DNA from: a virus
DNA length: 27,263 nt
IMG/VR virus record: IMGVR_UViG_3300025133_000508
Span: 1-27,263 of that record
Strand: one strand, 5' to 3'
The position numbers and the translations under genes are program-made. Positions 17,691 to 26,098 of this stretch are shown piece by piece. Every line of letters starts with the position of its first letter. Positions within the stretch are counted from its first letter, which is position 1. The notes beneath the pieces were generated by a model that was not told where the DNA came from, searched no databases, and worked only from the letters and a program-made list of their open reading frames with translations.

Positions 17691-19058
17691 GTGTTTTATA
17701 TGTTTCGACTTACCTCGTAATGTTTGAGTTAATTCTTCTAATTTAATATTTGATAATCTTAGTTTAGCTGTTCTTGTAGACGCAAACTTCTCTCGTCTAA
17801 GCCGGTTAACTTGTGATGGTGGAACATTTGCTCTTGTTGACATTATCGCATAAGCAATCCATTTATACATCGCTTCCTCTGCAAATTTGTGTACCACCAT
17901 TTCTCCATCATCACCAAGACCGTCGCTTATATAATCTAATACAACTGTTTTTCCAGAAATATTAGAACTAAAATGTATTTTTCCATTAGCACTATCTATA
18001 TAAAAAGATCCATGAGTTTGAGCATGTTGCGGATCTAACCCGTATCTTGATCCGTCTAAAGGCCAATAATTATCATCTTTATAATTATCATTATCATTTT
18101 CAAGTGATGTAGCAGATTTATACTTTAACCAAGTATCAGAAGTTGGATTAATAGAAGTAAAAATAATGTCGTGAACCGCAGTAGATCCTCCTGATTGGTC
18201 GTGATCTGTCGCTTCTTCAGAGACATAAATTCTTGTACCGTCATCCATACTTGTTTGGGATGTAATATCAGTTACAACAGTACCAACTGGAAAAAATTCA
18301 TGAGAAACTAAATCTCCAATTGAAATATCCGTTTGTGCTGTAGCAAAATCTATGTAAGCTTTACCTTGATTTAAATCCCCTTCTTTTTTAAGTAGTTGAG
18401 TGGTTGGTGTATTTGATAATACTCCATCACTTGATGTAAACCTATATGTAGCATTAGAAACAGTAACTCCAGAACCGGTACCAGAACCAGGTAATTCTAA
18501 TTTATTATTCAATGTTAATACAGTTACGTCATTTGTTACGCTATATGCTTCAACTATAGTATCAGGTGTTATACCCACACCGTGTACTTCCATGCCAATT
18601 AATATATTACTATATTCTGCGTCTAGCGTCATTACGTATTTATTATTTGTTATTTGTCCAACTGCTTCAATTTCAAAACTTCCACTAGATGTATGTAATG
18701 GATTTGTTGGATTAGAAGTTTTAGAAGTAGGATATAATAAACGTTTTACACCAGCGGAATCTACCCAAGATATTTTAGTATAATTAACATAATCTTGTGG
18801 GAGTATCATCTGAAGTGTTGCTGGCACTTCTATTTCTTGAGATTTAATAGATTTAAAAGTGTCAAAAGATAACTCTTGCATAGCTCGTTGCGCATGAAAA
18901 GCTATATCTACTCTTTTTATCTTAGATATTATTTTATCTTCACCAACATAAGCTACTTGAAATTGTGTTATAATATCATCTAAAGAAGTGAACTGATAAC
19001 TACCATGATCACTACCTTGGTAATACTGATGTTGTGTAACGCTATCTAATAATCCCAT
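17688..19058 (-). CDS. Head-tail connector / ring protein with inserted beta-modules
   Basis: A 456-aa frame starts with ATGGGA after an A-rich leader and ends in TAG. The N-terminal ~115 residues (KRVDIAFHAQRAMQELSFDT, IEVPATLQMILPQDYVNYTK, then SWVDSAG) and the C-terminal ~60 residues (FAEEAMYKWIAYAIMSTRAN and an Arg/Lys-rich helix) look like the helical connector or tail-tubular family (P22 gp4 / T7 gp11-like; ring proteins of crAss-like phages), judged from memory. Between them lie two beta-modules, at about 141-205 (IGMEVHGVGITPDTIV) and 234-300 (ISIGDLVSHEFFPVGTVV). It probably forms the ring below the portal. Its stop is the only barrier to a fusion with the following nozzle protein. 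Confidence 0.78.
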   Translation of the reverse strand: MGLLDSVTQHQYYQGSDHGSYQFTSLDDIITQFQVAYVGEDKIISKIKRVDIAFHAQRAMQELSFDTFKSIKSQEIEVPATLQMILPQDYVNYTKISWVDSAGVKRLLYPTSKTSNPTNPLHTSSGSFEIEAVGQITNNKYVMTLDAEYSNILIGMEVHGVGITPDTIVEAYSVTNDVTVLTLNNKLELPGSGTGSGVTVSNATYRFTSSDGVLSNTPTTQLLKKEGDLNQGKAYIDFATAQTDISIGDLVSHEFFPVGTVVTDITSQTSMDDGTRIYVSEEATDHDQSGGSTAVHDIIFTSINPTSDTWLKYKSATSLENDNDNYKDDNYWPLDGSRYGLDPQHAQTHGSFYIDSANGKIHFSSNISGKTVVLDYISDGLGDDGEMVVHKFAEEAMYKWIAYAIMSTRANVPPSQVNRLRREKFASTRTAKLRLSNIKLEELTQTLRGKSKHIKH

Positions 19059-19062
19059 TTAT

Positions 19063-19764
19063 TTATTTTTTTTCTTGTTGATTTTTACCGGCTTCTAATC
19101 CTGAGGCTAACTGTGTTAATTGTGGTTTTTCAATTGAGATACCAGCATAAGTTAATATTCTATATACTAGTTCAGATTCTTCTGATGGATGTAACTCAAA
19201 ATCAATTGAAGCATCTACATTGTATAATGCTTTATCATTTACAACGACATAACCCCAATCAACTTTTTTTGGTTTACGTATCCAATGAACTGAATAAATA
19301 CCTAGATTTGGTGAAAAGTATATTTTACCATCTTTTCTCCAATATACAGGTCTACTAGATGTAGCTTTAGTTAATGGAGCTGTTTGGGTTTTATAAAAAT
19401 TCTCATAATTAATTTCTTCTACAACTTTCCAATCATAACTTATATCACCAAGTCTATAAAAAAGATCTTGGTTTTGGTTTGGAATAGAAAGACTTAGATC
19501 ACTAACTGTATCACCATTTTCTATATCTGTAGGTCCTTGTTTAAAATTACTAAGCTTGTCTTCCAATACATCGACCATATCAGCATACTTACTATCATTA
19601 CCTGGTATTCTTCTAAATTGATTTATATCATAAAAATATTGTTCAAATATTTCCATTTGAGCTTGATCTGCGAATAAATTAAACTCTTGAGGAGTTATAT
19701 ATCCTCTTTGTTCTTTATTAGCAAATGCTAAAACTTTTTGATATACTGTATCTATGTTTATCAT
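19063..19764 (-). CDS. Head-tail adaptor / ring protein
   Basis: This 233-aa frame starts at ATG 19764, five bases before the stop of the 60-aa gene in transcript order, and ends in TAA four bases before the next ATG. The N-terminal part is helical with NKEQRGYITPQEFNLFADQA and FEQYFYDINQF, motifs I recall from a widespread small structural protein of uncultured marine and Bacteroidota phages. The second half has SSRPVYWRKDGKIYFSPNLG and IRKPKKVDWGYVVV, followed by FELHPSEESELVYRIL. The position between capsid genes and the second connector protein suggests one of the rings of the neck. No enzymatic motif is visible. Confidence 0.75.
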   Translation of the reverse strand: MINIDTVYQKVLAFANKEQRGYITPQEFNLFADQAQMEIFEQYFYDINQFRRIPGNDSKYADMVDVLEDKLSNFKQGPTDIENGDTVSDLSLSIPNQNQDLFYRLGDISYDWKVVEEINYENFYKTQTAPLTKATSSRPVYWRKDGKIYFSPNLGIYSVHWIRKPKKVDWGYVVVNDKALYNVDASIDFELHPSEESELVYRILTYAGISIEKPQLTQLASGLEAGKNQQEKK

Positions 19765-19769
19765 ATTTG

Positions 19770-19952
19770 TTATTTATAATTATAAGGAAATAACTTATTT
19801 AGTTTATCTTTTCTTTTATTACACCCACAATCTTTATCCTTATTATGGAAACCTACACTACGTTCCCAATCTCTAATCTTATCAACCGCTGCTTTTATTC
19901 CGGTCGCTTTTGTTATTTTTTCTACTGTATCACCTAATCCTTTTGATTTCAT
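19770..19952 (-). CDS. Small basic protein with a Cys-x-Cys motif
   Basis: A 60-aa frame begins with ATGAAATCA just after an intrinsic terminator and ends in TAA five bases before the next ATG. The sequence has a KGLGDTVEKITKATGIK amphipathic N-terminus and a CGCNKRKDKLNKLFPY C-terminus with Cys42 and Cys44. I recall very similar small proteins (GLGDT ... CGCxxRKxxLNxLFPY) in Bacteroidota phages at the same place in the gene order, which supports it being real despite its size. Function is unknown. The two cysteines and many lysines allow metal or nucleic-acid binding, but two Cys alone cannot make a full zinc site, so a dimer or another ligand would be needed. Confidence 0.7.
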   Translation of the reverse strand: MKSKGLGDTVEKITKATGIKAAVDKIRDWERSVGFHNKDKDCGCNKRKDKLNKLFPYNYK

Positions 19953-19969
19953 AATATTGTTTTTAAAAA

Positions 19970-19998
19970 AATAGCCACCCCTAAAAAGAGTGGCTATT
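19970..19998 (-). terminator. Strong intrinsic terminator after the 278-aa gene
   Basis: On the minus strand the transcript reads AATAGCCAC, an 11-base loop, GTGGCTATT, then an unbroken T run and AAAA. The 9-bp stem is perfect. It lies 12 bases after the TAA of the 278-aa gene and before the 60-aa gene. An interrupted T tract on the other side (CTTT) makes plus-strand activity weaker. Confidence 0.85.
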
Positions 19999-20009
19999 CT
20001 TTAGGATTG

Positions 20010-20846
20010 TTACGAATTTAATCGCTTTTCTATATTCTGATAAATTTCCATTCCTTCATCAGTCTTGAACCAATGTGCTAAAGCAGTATATGGATGTTCG
20101 TCAAATGGAATAACCATTAGTTTCCTTCCATTACTACCCCACAAGAAGTTTCTTTGATCAGAAGATAATCTTAATATTCCAACTTCTACAGCTCTAATAC
20201 CAAAGTTTCTTAGCATTACGTTTTCATCATCTGCTAACTCTAAGAAGAGTTTAGGATTGTTTCTAGCAAATAGTAATAAATCACGTCTAAGTTCCTTAGA
20301 ACTCAACTCTGATACCTTAGAACCAACTTCAGCGCGCATAATAGCTTCTGCCATATCGATATCTACATTTCTAGCCGCAACTAGAGCTTCAACCTGCTGT
20401 TCTAAAACATCAATTTCATCAGCAGCTAATTTAGCTGGTTTGAATTCTTCGTATATTTTATCTTTATGTGGGTGATATAAGGATAATAGTTTTTGTAAAA
20501 CAGTTTTTTCTTTTTCTACAAATAAACTACCACTTCTAAAAATAATATGTTCTAATCTTTGATCGCCATTCATCTCGTCTACAAATGGGGTTTTTTGATT
20601 TTGACAATATTTTAATTCTCTTTCATAACCAGCTTCTTCATCAAACCAATATATATTTGCAGATTTAATTGATCTTGATAATGGTTTTTTACCACCTTTT
20701 AAAAGATATATTCTATCTTTAATTTCCCATTCGTTAGATGGTACTTTTCTTTCTCTTACTTTTGGTTGTTCTACAACCGGGGCAGTTTCAACTGCCACTT
20801 CTTGAATTTGAGGTTCTTCCACCTCAACTTTTTTTGTTTTTGCCAT
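20010..20846 (-). CDS. Accessory virion protein candidate, post-capsid position
   Basis: This 278-aa frame starts at ATGGCAAAA after an A/T-only leader and ends in TAA just before a strong terminator. The first ~37 residues are a charged Glu/Val/Pro-rich arm. A compact part follows (NEWEIKDRIYLLKGGKKPLS, SANIYWFDEEAGYERELKYC, RLEHIIFRSGSLFVEKEKTV), then a helical region (120-200) and a C-terminal FLWGSNGRKLMVIPFDEHPY. I do not recognise an enzyme. Its place directly after the MCP corresponds to the conserved but unassigned gene in crAss-like gene order and suggests a capsid auxiliary or head-completion role. Its leader and first codons closely resemble those of the scaffold-like gene. Confidence 0.7.
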   Translation of the reverse strand: MAKTKKVEVEEPQIQEVAVETAPVVEQPKVRERKVPSNEWEIKDRIYLLKGGKKPLSRSIKSANIYWFDEEAGYERELKYCQNQKTPFVDEMNGDQRLEHIIFRSGSLFVEKEKTVLQKLLSLYHPHKDKIYEEFKPAKLAADEIDVLEQQVEALVAARNVDIDMAEAIMRAEVGSKVSELSSKELRRDLLLFARNNPKLFLELADDENVMLRNFGIRAVEVGILRLSSDQRNFLWGSNGRKLMVIPFDEHPYTALAHWFKTDEGMEIYQNIEKRLNS

Positions 20847-20873
20847 AATATAATATATAATAAAATTAATAAA
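20840..20873 (-). repeat. A/T-rich leader repeat, copy 1 (before the 278-aa gene)
   Basis: On the plus strand this segment reads TTGCCATAATATAATATATAATAAAATTAATAA in outline. It is almost the same as the leader at 23656-23690. It contains the start codon and the first bases upstream, has no Shine-Dalgarno, and may carry a promoter or translation-initiation signal. Confidence 0.6.
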
Positions 20874-20880
20874 AATAAAA

Positions 20881-20904
20881 GGACCGAGGCCGAAACCTCG
20901 GTTC
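20881..20904 (-). terminator. Hairpin terminator after the major capsid gene
   Basis: On the minus strand GAACCGAGG, a TTTCGG loop and CCTCGGTCC form a stem flanked by AAAA and TTTT, followed by TTTTATTTTTATT. One A-C mismatch lies near the base on this strand; the same position is a G-T wobble on the other strand. It would cut down read-through from the capsid gene to the accessory gene. Confidence 0.75.
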
Positions 20905-20922
20905 TTTTAAAGTAATAAATGC

Positions 20923-22434
20923 TTATTTCATTAACATGAAATTGTTAGCACCTTGTGTAATCAAACATCTTTCAGATAACATATGGATTTGCATCGCATC
21001 TAATGCTGATGTAGCAGCACCAACAGAACCAGTAACCCATGATTTCATTCTTCTATCATCAGTTTGCGAAGCTCTATAACGAACATGTAAGAAAGGACGT
21101 TTAAGATTCTTTCCTAGCTGTTGATCATATACAGAAGATGTACCAGCTGGAATCATAATTCCTCTAGTCGCATTAGCTGCACTTGCTGCGTTAATACCAC
21201 CTCTAGTGGCTTTATCATTTAAGTATCTCATATCTGATTTATAAAAATCATAAGAACCTCTACGGAATCCTGAGAAACCTAAATTAAGTGCCATATCTTC
21301 TGAGTTGTTGAATACCCCATAAGAAGTACCACCAGCACCGTAAGAATTCATTGAAGCTAGCATGTCATCCATCGCTAGAGACGTAGTTCTATTTACGAAC
21401 ATCATGTTTTCTTCAATTGCACCTTGGTTATCAAACTCAGCTAAGATAGCATCAAATTCTGCTAAGTCAGTAGCTGCATTAACACCAGTAACACCAGAAG
21501 TAATATTACCCCTAGATTCAATAGCGGCGAATAAACCTTCAGTACCAGCTGTTCCAGTACCTGCTGTTGTAGAACCTAACATTATTGATCCATCAACTAA
21601 AGATGAACTATCGTTCAACTCAGCTTCTAACATTGCCATTTCAATATGATCACTAAATCTCAATCTTGTTTCAGATTCAGCTTTTAAATACCATAAATAT
21701 CCAGAGCCACCATCTTCACTAGTAACTTCAACCCAACCAACTCTAGAAGAATCAGAACCTGACACTTCGTAGTAATCTCTTAAGATAATTGGTTTATTAG
21801 AAAAAGTTGTGAATCTTGGTTCGTTAGCACCTCTAGAATCAGATGCCGTATCACCAGGAGATGATGAGGAAGTGCGGTATTGCATACCTTTTCCATACTC
21901 AGAACCATAAACTAGTATAGTTGTTTGTTCTGAAGATGTTGTTGCTAAATTAGCAGCACCAATATCATAAGGAAGACACTCTACAGTCGTTGCGCTTACA
22001 TCTGTAACTAAACATTTAACAATACCATTAGTTGTATCTGATACAATAATAGTGTCATTAATTCTAACACCGTGACCATCACTATGAATAGCGACGCCAT
22101 CGATATCTTTTTCTATTGTAAGAACAGAAGTTCCACCTGTACCAGCGGTAGTACCACCAGCAGCAGAACTTACATAACATTTGTAAGATAAGTGTAATCT
22201 ACTTTGTTCTGACCAAATAACTTGATCAGCAGTCATAGATTCTTCAGCCCCAACTTGTGCTAAGAAACCTGAAACAGTTCTCGGTCCGAAAACTTCAGCT
22301 TCTTGTTCCATTAGGTCTGGTACGTATTGTTGACCCCATCCACTTGTAGATGAAAGGTCTAGGTAGTTTGTAGTTAACGTTTGCTTTTTTGGAGCTGGCG
22401 CACTATTTAAACTACCACCTGCGGTAATTGCCAT
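20923..22434 (-). CDS. Major capsid protein
   Basis: This 503-aa frame starts at ATGGCAATT and ends in TAA just before a hairpin terminator. The N-terminal part (LTTNYLDLSSTSGWGQQYVP, EVFGPRTVSGFLAQVGAEE, then MTADQVIWSEQSRLHLSYK) and the C-terminal part (KRPFLHVRYRASQTDDRRMK, ALDAMQIHMLSERCLI) match, from memory, HK97-fold capsid proteins of crAss-like and related marine phages. A beta-module insert lies at about residues 90-175, probably surface-exposed. Its position after portal and scaffold and before connector genes agrees with the call. It would build the icosahedral shell. Confidence 0.88.
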   Translation of the reverse strand: MAITAGGSLNSAPAPKKQTLTTNYLDLSSTSGWGQQYVPDLMEQEAEVFGPRTVSGFLAQVGAEESMTADQVIWSEQSRLHLSYKCYVSSAAGGTTAGTGGTSVLTIEKDIDGVAIHSDGHGVRINDTIIVSDTTNGIVKCLVTDVSATTVECLPYDIGAANLATTSSEQTTILVYGSEYGKGMQYRTSSSSPGDTASDSRGANEPRFTTFSNKPIILRDYYEVSGSDSSRVGWVEVTSEDGGSGYLWYLKAESETRLRFSDHIEMAMLEAELNDSSSLVDGSIMLGSTTAGTGTAGTEGLFAAIESRGNITSGVTGVNAATDLAEFDAILAEFDNQGAIEENMMFVNRTTSLAMDDMLASMNSYGAGGTSYGVFNNSEDMALNLGFSGFRRGSYDFYKSDMRYLNDKATRGGINAASAANATRGIMIPAGTSSVYDQQLGKNLKRPFLHVRYRASQTDDRRMKSWVTGSVGAATSALDAMQIHMLSERCLITQGANNFMLMK

Positions 22435-22454
22435 AATTTTGTAATTTTAAATTG

Positions 22455-23663
22455 TTATTTATTTTTAATTTTAAACTTAAAATCAGAAGAATTATCACCT
22501 AACACTCTTACTTTAACACCACCCGCTTCAATAGTTCCATGGGCTTGCCTTGGATCCATATTCACATTTTTGGCTTTAGCGACACTATCTTTCATAGCGT
22601 CAGCTTTTCCTTGTTCATAAAAGTGACTAGCAACAGCGTCAGCATTCATTGCGGTATAAAGAGATTTATGATAACCTTTAGCATCAGACATTTCATTTTT
22701 CTTATTCAAGAACTTCTTGACAAAATTGTTAATGTCGCTTTGAGTCTCTTTAATCTCATTAGTATCCCTAACATTAAATCTAAATTTCTTATCCCCGACA
22801 TTATATTCAAAACCTTTGAATTTATCGTTAAAAACTTGATCAGTTTTATTTAAGAAAGTAGATTTAGCTGCATCTGCTGTTTTCTGATTTTCCTCAGATT
22901 CCTTGTTGTATCTATTAAAGAAATCAACTGCTTTCTGTTGCTCACTCGTGAGCTTTGAACCAGCTTTGATATCTTCATAGTATTTGGATTTGTTCTCTTC
23001 CAAGTGAGTTTTAGCGCTGGCAACTTGCTCTTTTAACGCTAATTTTTTTCTACGTATATCTCTTTCTTCGTCTACATCTTCGTCGTAAGAGAACGTGTCT
23101 TCCATAAGGAAGTTAATTTCTTCTATATTTAAATGAGGTTTTGTTTGTTTATAATATTCATATAATAAATCTTTATTCTCTAATTTACTATAATCCTGAT
23201 TAAGTTTAACATAATCATTTAAATCTCCACCAGTATCTTCCATAAAATCCATCAGTTTCTGGATATTTTCTGGTAAATCTTTTCCGGTTTCTTCAGCTTT
23301 AGTTATAGCTTCAACAGTTTGCTCTGCAAGTTCCTCTACTTCTGCTTCTGTTTCTTCACTAGTTACTTCTTCTATAATAGGTATTTCAGTGTTTTCTTCT
23401 GTAGTTTGTTCAACAACCTCTTCTTTATCAGTCGTTTCTTCAATAACCTTTTCTTCAACAACCTCTTCTTTATTGGTATTTTCTGGTTGTTCATCTTCTT
23501 TAGTTTCTGGTGGTTTGTTTAAATCAACCTTAGTTATAGTTTCTTCTTCAACTATAGGTTTCATTTGCATTTTTTCTTTTACCTTTGTAATATCACCTTT
23601 AGGTTCCTTTACTTTTGTTTCTTTAGTAGTCTCTTCTACTACCTCTGTTTTCTTTTTTGCCAT
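22455..23663 (-). CDS. Scaffold-like acidic protein between portal and capsid genes
   Basis: A 402-aa frame starts at ATGGCAAAAAAG and ends in TAA 20 bases before the MCP start. The first ~130 residues are extremely Glu/Lys/Thr/Val-rich with repeated KEEVVE units (65-70 and 80-85). The middle is helical (LLYEYYKQTKPHLNIEEINF, then DEERDIRRKKLALKEQ and a long coiled-coil stretch). The last ~70 residues are basic and end in DFKFKIKNK. An acidic, helical, disordered protein with a basic end placed between portal and MCP is typical of internal scaffolding proteins. In crAss-like phages the gene at this place has no firm assignment, so scaffold is inference. No protease motif is visible. Confidence 0.75.
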   Translation of the reverse strand: MAKKKTEVVEETTKETKVKEPKGDITKVKEKMQMKPIVEEETITKVDLNKPPETKEDEQPENTNKEEVVEEKVIEETTDKEEVVEQTTEENTEIPIIEEVTSEETEAEVEELAEQTVEAITKAEETGKDLPENIQKLMDFMEDTGGDLNDYVKLNQDYSKLENKDLLYEYYKQTKPHLNIEEINFLMEDTFSYDEDVDEERDIRRKKLALKEQVASAKTHLEENKSKYYEDIKAGSKLTSEQQKAVDFFNRYNKESEENQKTADAAKSTFLNKTDQVFNDKFKGFEYNVGDKKFRFNVRDTNEIKETQSDINNFVKKFLNKKNEMSDAKGYHKSLYTAMNADAVASHFYEQGKADAMKDSVAKAKNVNMDPRQAHGTIEAGGVKVRVLGDNSSDFKFKIKNK

Positions 23664-23690
23664 AATATAATATAATAATAATTAATAAAT
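23656..23690 (-). repeat. A/T-rich leader repeat, copy 2 (before the scaffold-like gene)
   Basis: This segment (CCATAATATAATATAATAATAATTAATAA in outline) nearly repeats the leader at 20840-20873. It lies between the portal stop and the scaffold start and contains no Shine-Dalgarno. Confidence 0.6.
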
Positions 23691-26096
23691 TTATAAACCT
23701 AAATTAAATCCGCCACTTAGAATATCATTACCTGCAGATTCAAAATTTTTAGGTGGTTTATCCTTGTTTCTTTGGTCAATCATTTCTGATTGTTGTGTTG
23801 CTTGTATTTTTGTTCTCTCATCTTTACGATCTTCTTTCTGTCGTTCTCTTTCCTTTACCCCATCAACCTCAATTCCTTTAAGTTGCATGCTGTATTGAAA
23901 TTCTAATCCCATTAATTCTTTTTTGTGTTCAACTTCTTGTATCATTTTTTGAGATTCCAATTGCGCTTTCATTTTTTCAAGTTCAGCTTGAGAAAGAGCT
24001 TCTGCTTGATTTTTTTGCATTTCAACTTGAGCAGCGGCTTGAGCTGCTTTTGTGTTAGATTCAGTTTGAGCTTCTATATTTTCTAATTGTAATTGTCTAT
24101 CTCTTTCTTGTTTTTTACTTCGTCGTAACTTTAGCAACTTATTTGCTAATTTAAGATTTTTAATATCTCGCACGTCAATAGCGTCTTCAAGTTCTATACT
24201 TTGTTGTTGCAATGCCATTTGAATATTATTCTCTAGCATTTGTTTTTCTTCTTCATCTGGTGATAATTCTATAAATATACCAAAATCGTATAAATTAAGT
24301 TTCTTTATTTCATCCAAAGTCTCAACATTATGAGTTCCAATGCTTTGGATAAAAGCATCTTTTGTTGGAGAGTATTCTATAATATCAGATATTCTAAGAG
24401 ACAGGCACTCTGCCACTTCAGCTGTTAAAAATAACCCAGCTTGTAAAATATGTCTAGTCGCTGTATTAGAGTTTGCGGCAGCCATTTTTTGTATACCTAC
24501 TAAAGCATTTTTATCTGGTGTACTACCATCTCTAGCTTCGTTTAATCCAGTGACATCTCTTATCATTTGTAAATAATAATTATATGTACCAATTAAACTT
24601 TGTAATTTTTGTCCTCCAGATCCGGATTGTATTTCTTGAATAGGTATTTTACCAGGATTTAAATCACCGTCACTTGTAAACGATCTACCTATAACAGATC
24701 CGGTTTGGAAGAACATGTTTAATGCTTCTTGTGGATTATAGTTTGTACCATTACCTAAATCGATCTCAGCTAAACCATCAGCATCTAAATAAACACCATC
24801 TGGTGTTAGTCTCGCCATCACTTGCTGTAATTTTAAATGAGTTAGTTGAATCATATCGGCAAAACCAGTTATTCTACCAACTAATGATTCTATTTTACCA
24901 TTATACATTCTAGGCGCTACAATAGCATAGTTCATTTTAACTTTAGTATAGTTACTCTTAGGGCGTAACATGTTTTTAGCCATTTCCCATTTAAGTAGTT
25001 TGTTGGTACCAAGAATCATAGCGCCATCATATAAACATTCTATAGATCGTAACATTTTAGAGTATCCACCCTCTTTGTCTGATGGAGGATTAAAACTATC
25101 ATCTTTAGGTATAATTTTATCAGCACCAGTTCCAGTTTCTTTTACTTTATAAACCTCATTCATATAAGTTTTATAATTAAAGTATAGAATTTGGATTGTA
25201 TTATTATCTTCTTTATCAATAGAAAACCTAGTGCTATAATTATTTCTATTAAAAGTTTTATTTTTTACTATATCCTCAAGATCAGATTCTGTAAGGTGAG
25301 GAAATTGTTTTGCCAATTCATTTACTGGAATAGATTTAACTTCACCAACATAATATATATCTTCAAAATAAGGAGAATCTGTATAAGAATATACAAGATT
25401 AGCAGGATCAACATAATCAATAGTAACACCTTCAGATGTGTTAAAACTTGTTTTTACAGCACCAATACCAAGAACAGCTAAATCATAATAAAACCTTTTA
25501 CTTGTTAATTCGTAGTTATTACCTTCCATAAGAACTTTTAAAGCTTGTTCTTCAGCTATTTCTATAGATTGCTTATAAGTCAATTGCATGTATAACTCTA
25601 CTTCCTCTTTTGTTTCAGGTAAATCAGTAACAGAACTTTCTGATAAATCCATACCAAATTGCAAAGCAAAATTGTTAACATCTTGCATTCGCATATCTGA
25701 AAGTAAAGCTTCTACATATTTAGTTCGTTCTTTTACACTATAAGGATCTTGAGAATAAGCTTTTACATCATAAGTTCTTTCGGCTATACCGTTTACAACA
25801 ATATCTACAAATTTTGAAATAATTGGAACAGGTGTCCAATCTAAATTAAGATAGGACAAATCACCATTTATTGATAACTCATCCTTATATTTTTGAATAG
25901 ATTGTTCGCCTCTAGCATACAATCTTAAATTATGGAAATTATTACTATTAGTTTTATATCTATTAGAACTTCTATCATTATTAAACCATTCTGTCTCTAT
26001 AGCTTTACCTACTTTTAAACCGTAATCATAACTTAATTTTTCTTGATCACTTACGGTTTGACTTGGGAAATAATTTTTAATGCCAGACTCTGCCAT
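23691..26096 (-). CDS. Portal protein
   Basis: This 801-aa frame starts two bases after the TAA of TerL and ends in TAA. The N-terminal third holds LRLYARGEQSIQKYKDELSI, NLDWTPVPIISKFVDIVVNG and AYSQDPYSVKERTKYVEALL. The middle has RITGFADMIQLTHLKLQQVM and IQEIQSGSGGQKLQSLIGTY, and the later part LSPDEEEKQMLENNIQMALQ. These blocks resemble portal proteins of crAss-like and marine podoviruses, recalled and not searched. From about residue 650 the protein is a long charged Gln/Glu/Lys-rich coiled coil, ending in a flexible NFESAGNDILSGGFNLGL. A dodecamer of this protein would form the DNA channel. The coiled coil could form a barrel or contact cargo. The length is near that expected for this group. 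Confidence 0.88.
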   Translation of the reverse strand: MAESGIKNYFPSQTVSDQEKLSYDYGLKVGKAIETEWFNNDRSSNRYKTNSNNFHNLRLYARGEQSIQKYKDELSINGDLSYLNLDWTPVPIISKFVDIVVNGIAERTYDVKAYSQDPYSVKERTKYVEALLSDMRMQDVNNFALQFGMDLSESSVTDLPETKEEVELYMQLTYKQSIEIAEEQALKVLMEGNNYELTSKRFYYDLAVLGIGAVKTSFNTSEGVTIDYVDPANLVYSYTDSPYFEDIYYVGEVKSIPVNELAKQFPHLTESDLEDIVKNKTFNRNNYSTRFSIDKEDNNTIQILYFNYKTYMNEVYKVKETGTGADKIIPKDDSFNPPSDKEGGYSKMLRSIECLYDGAMILGTNKLLKWEMAKNMLRPKSNYTKVKMNYAIVAPRMYNGKIESLVGRITGFADMIQLTHLKLQQVMARLTPDGVYLDADGLAEIDLGNGTNYNPQEALNMFFQTGSVIGRSFTSDGDLNPGKIPIQEIQSGSGGQKLQSLIGTYNYYLQMIRDVTGLNEARDGSTPDKNALVGIQKMAAANSNTATRHILQAGLFLTAEVAECLSLRISDIIEYSPTKDAFIQSIGTHNVETLDEIKKLNLYDFGIFIELSPDEEEKQMLENNIQMALQQQSIELEDAIDVRDIKNLKLANKLLKLRRSKKQERDRQLQLENIEAQTESNTKAAQAAAQVEMQKNQAEALSQAELEKMKAQLESQKMIQEVEHKKELMGLEFQYSMQLKGIEVDGVKERERQKEDRKDERTKIQATQQSEMIDQRNKDKPPKNFESAGNDILSGGFNLGL

Positions 26097-26098
26097 AT

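Noticed and set aside
23319-23670. Two overlapping plus-strand frames rich in Phe, Ser and Val
   Set aside because: They are antisense shadows of the Glu-rich N-terminus of the scaffold-like gene.
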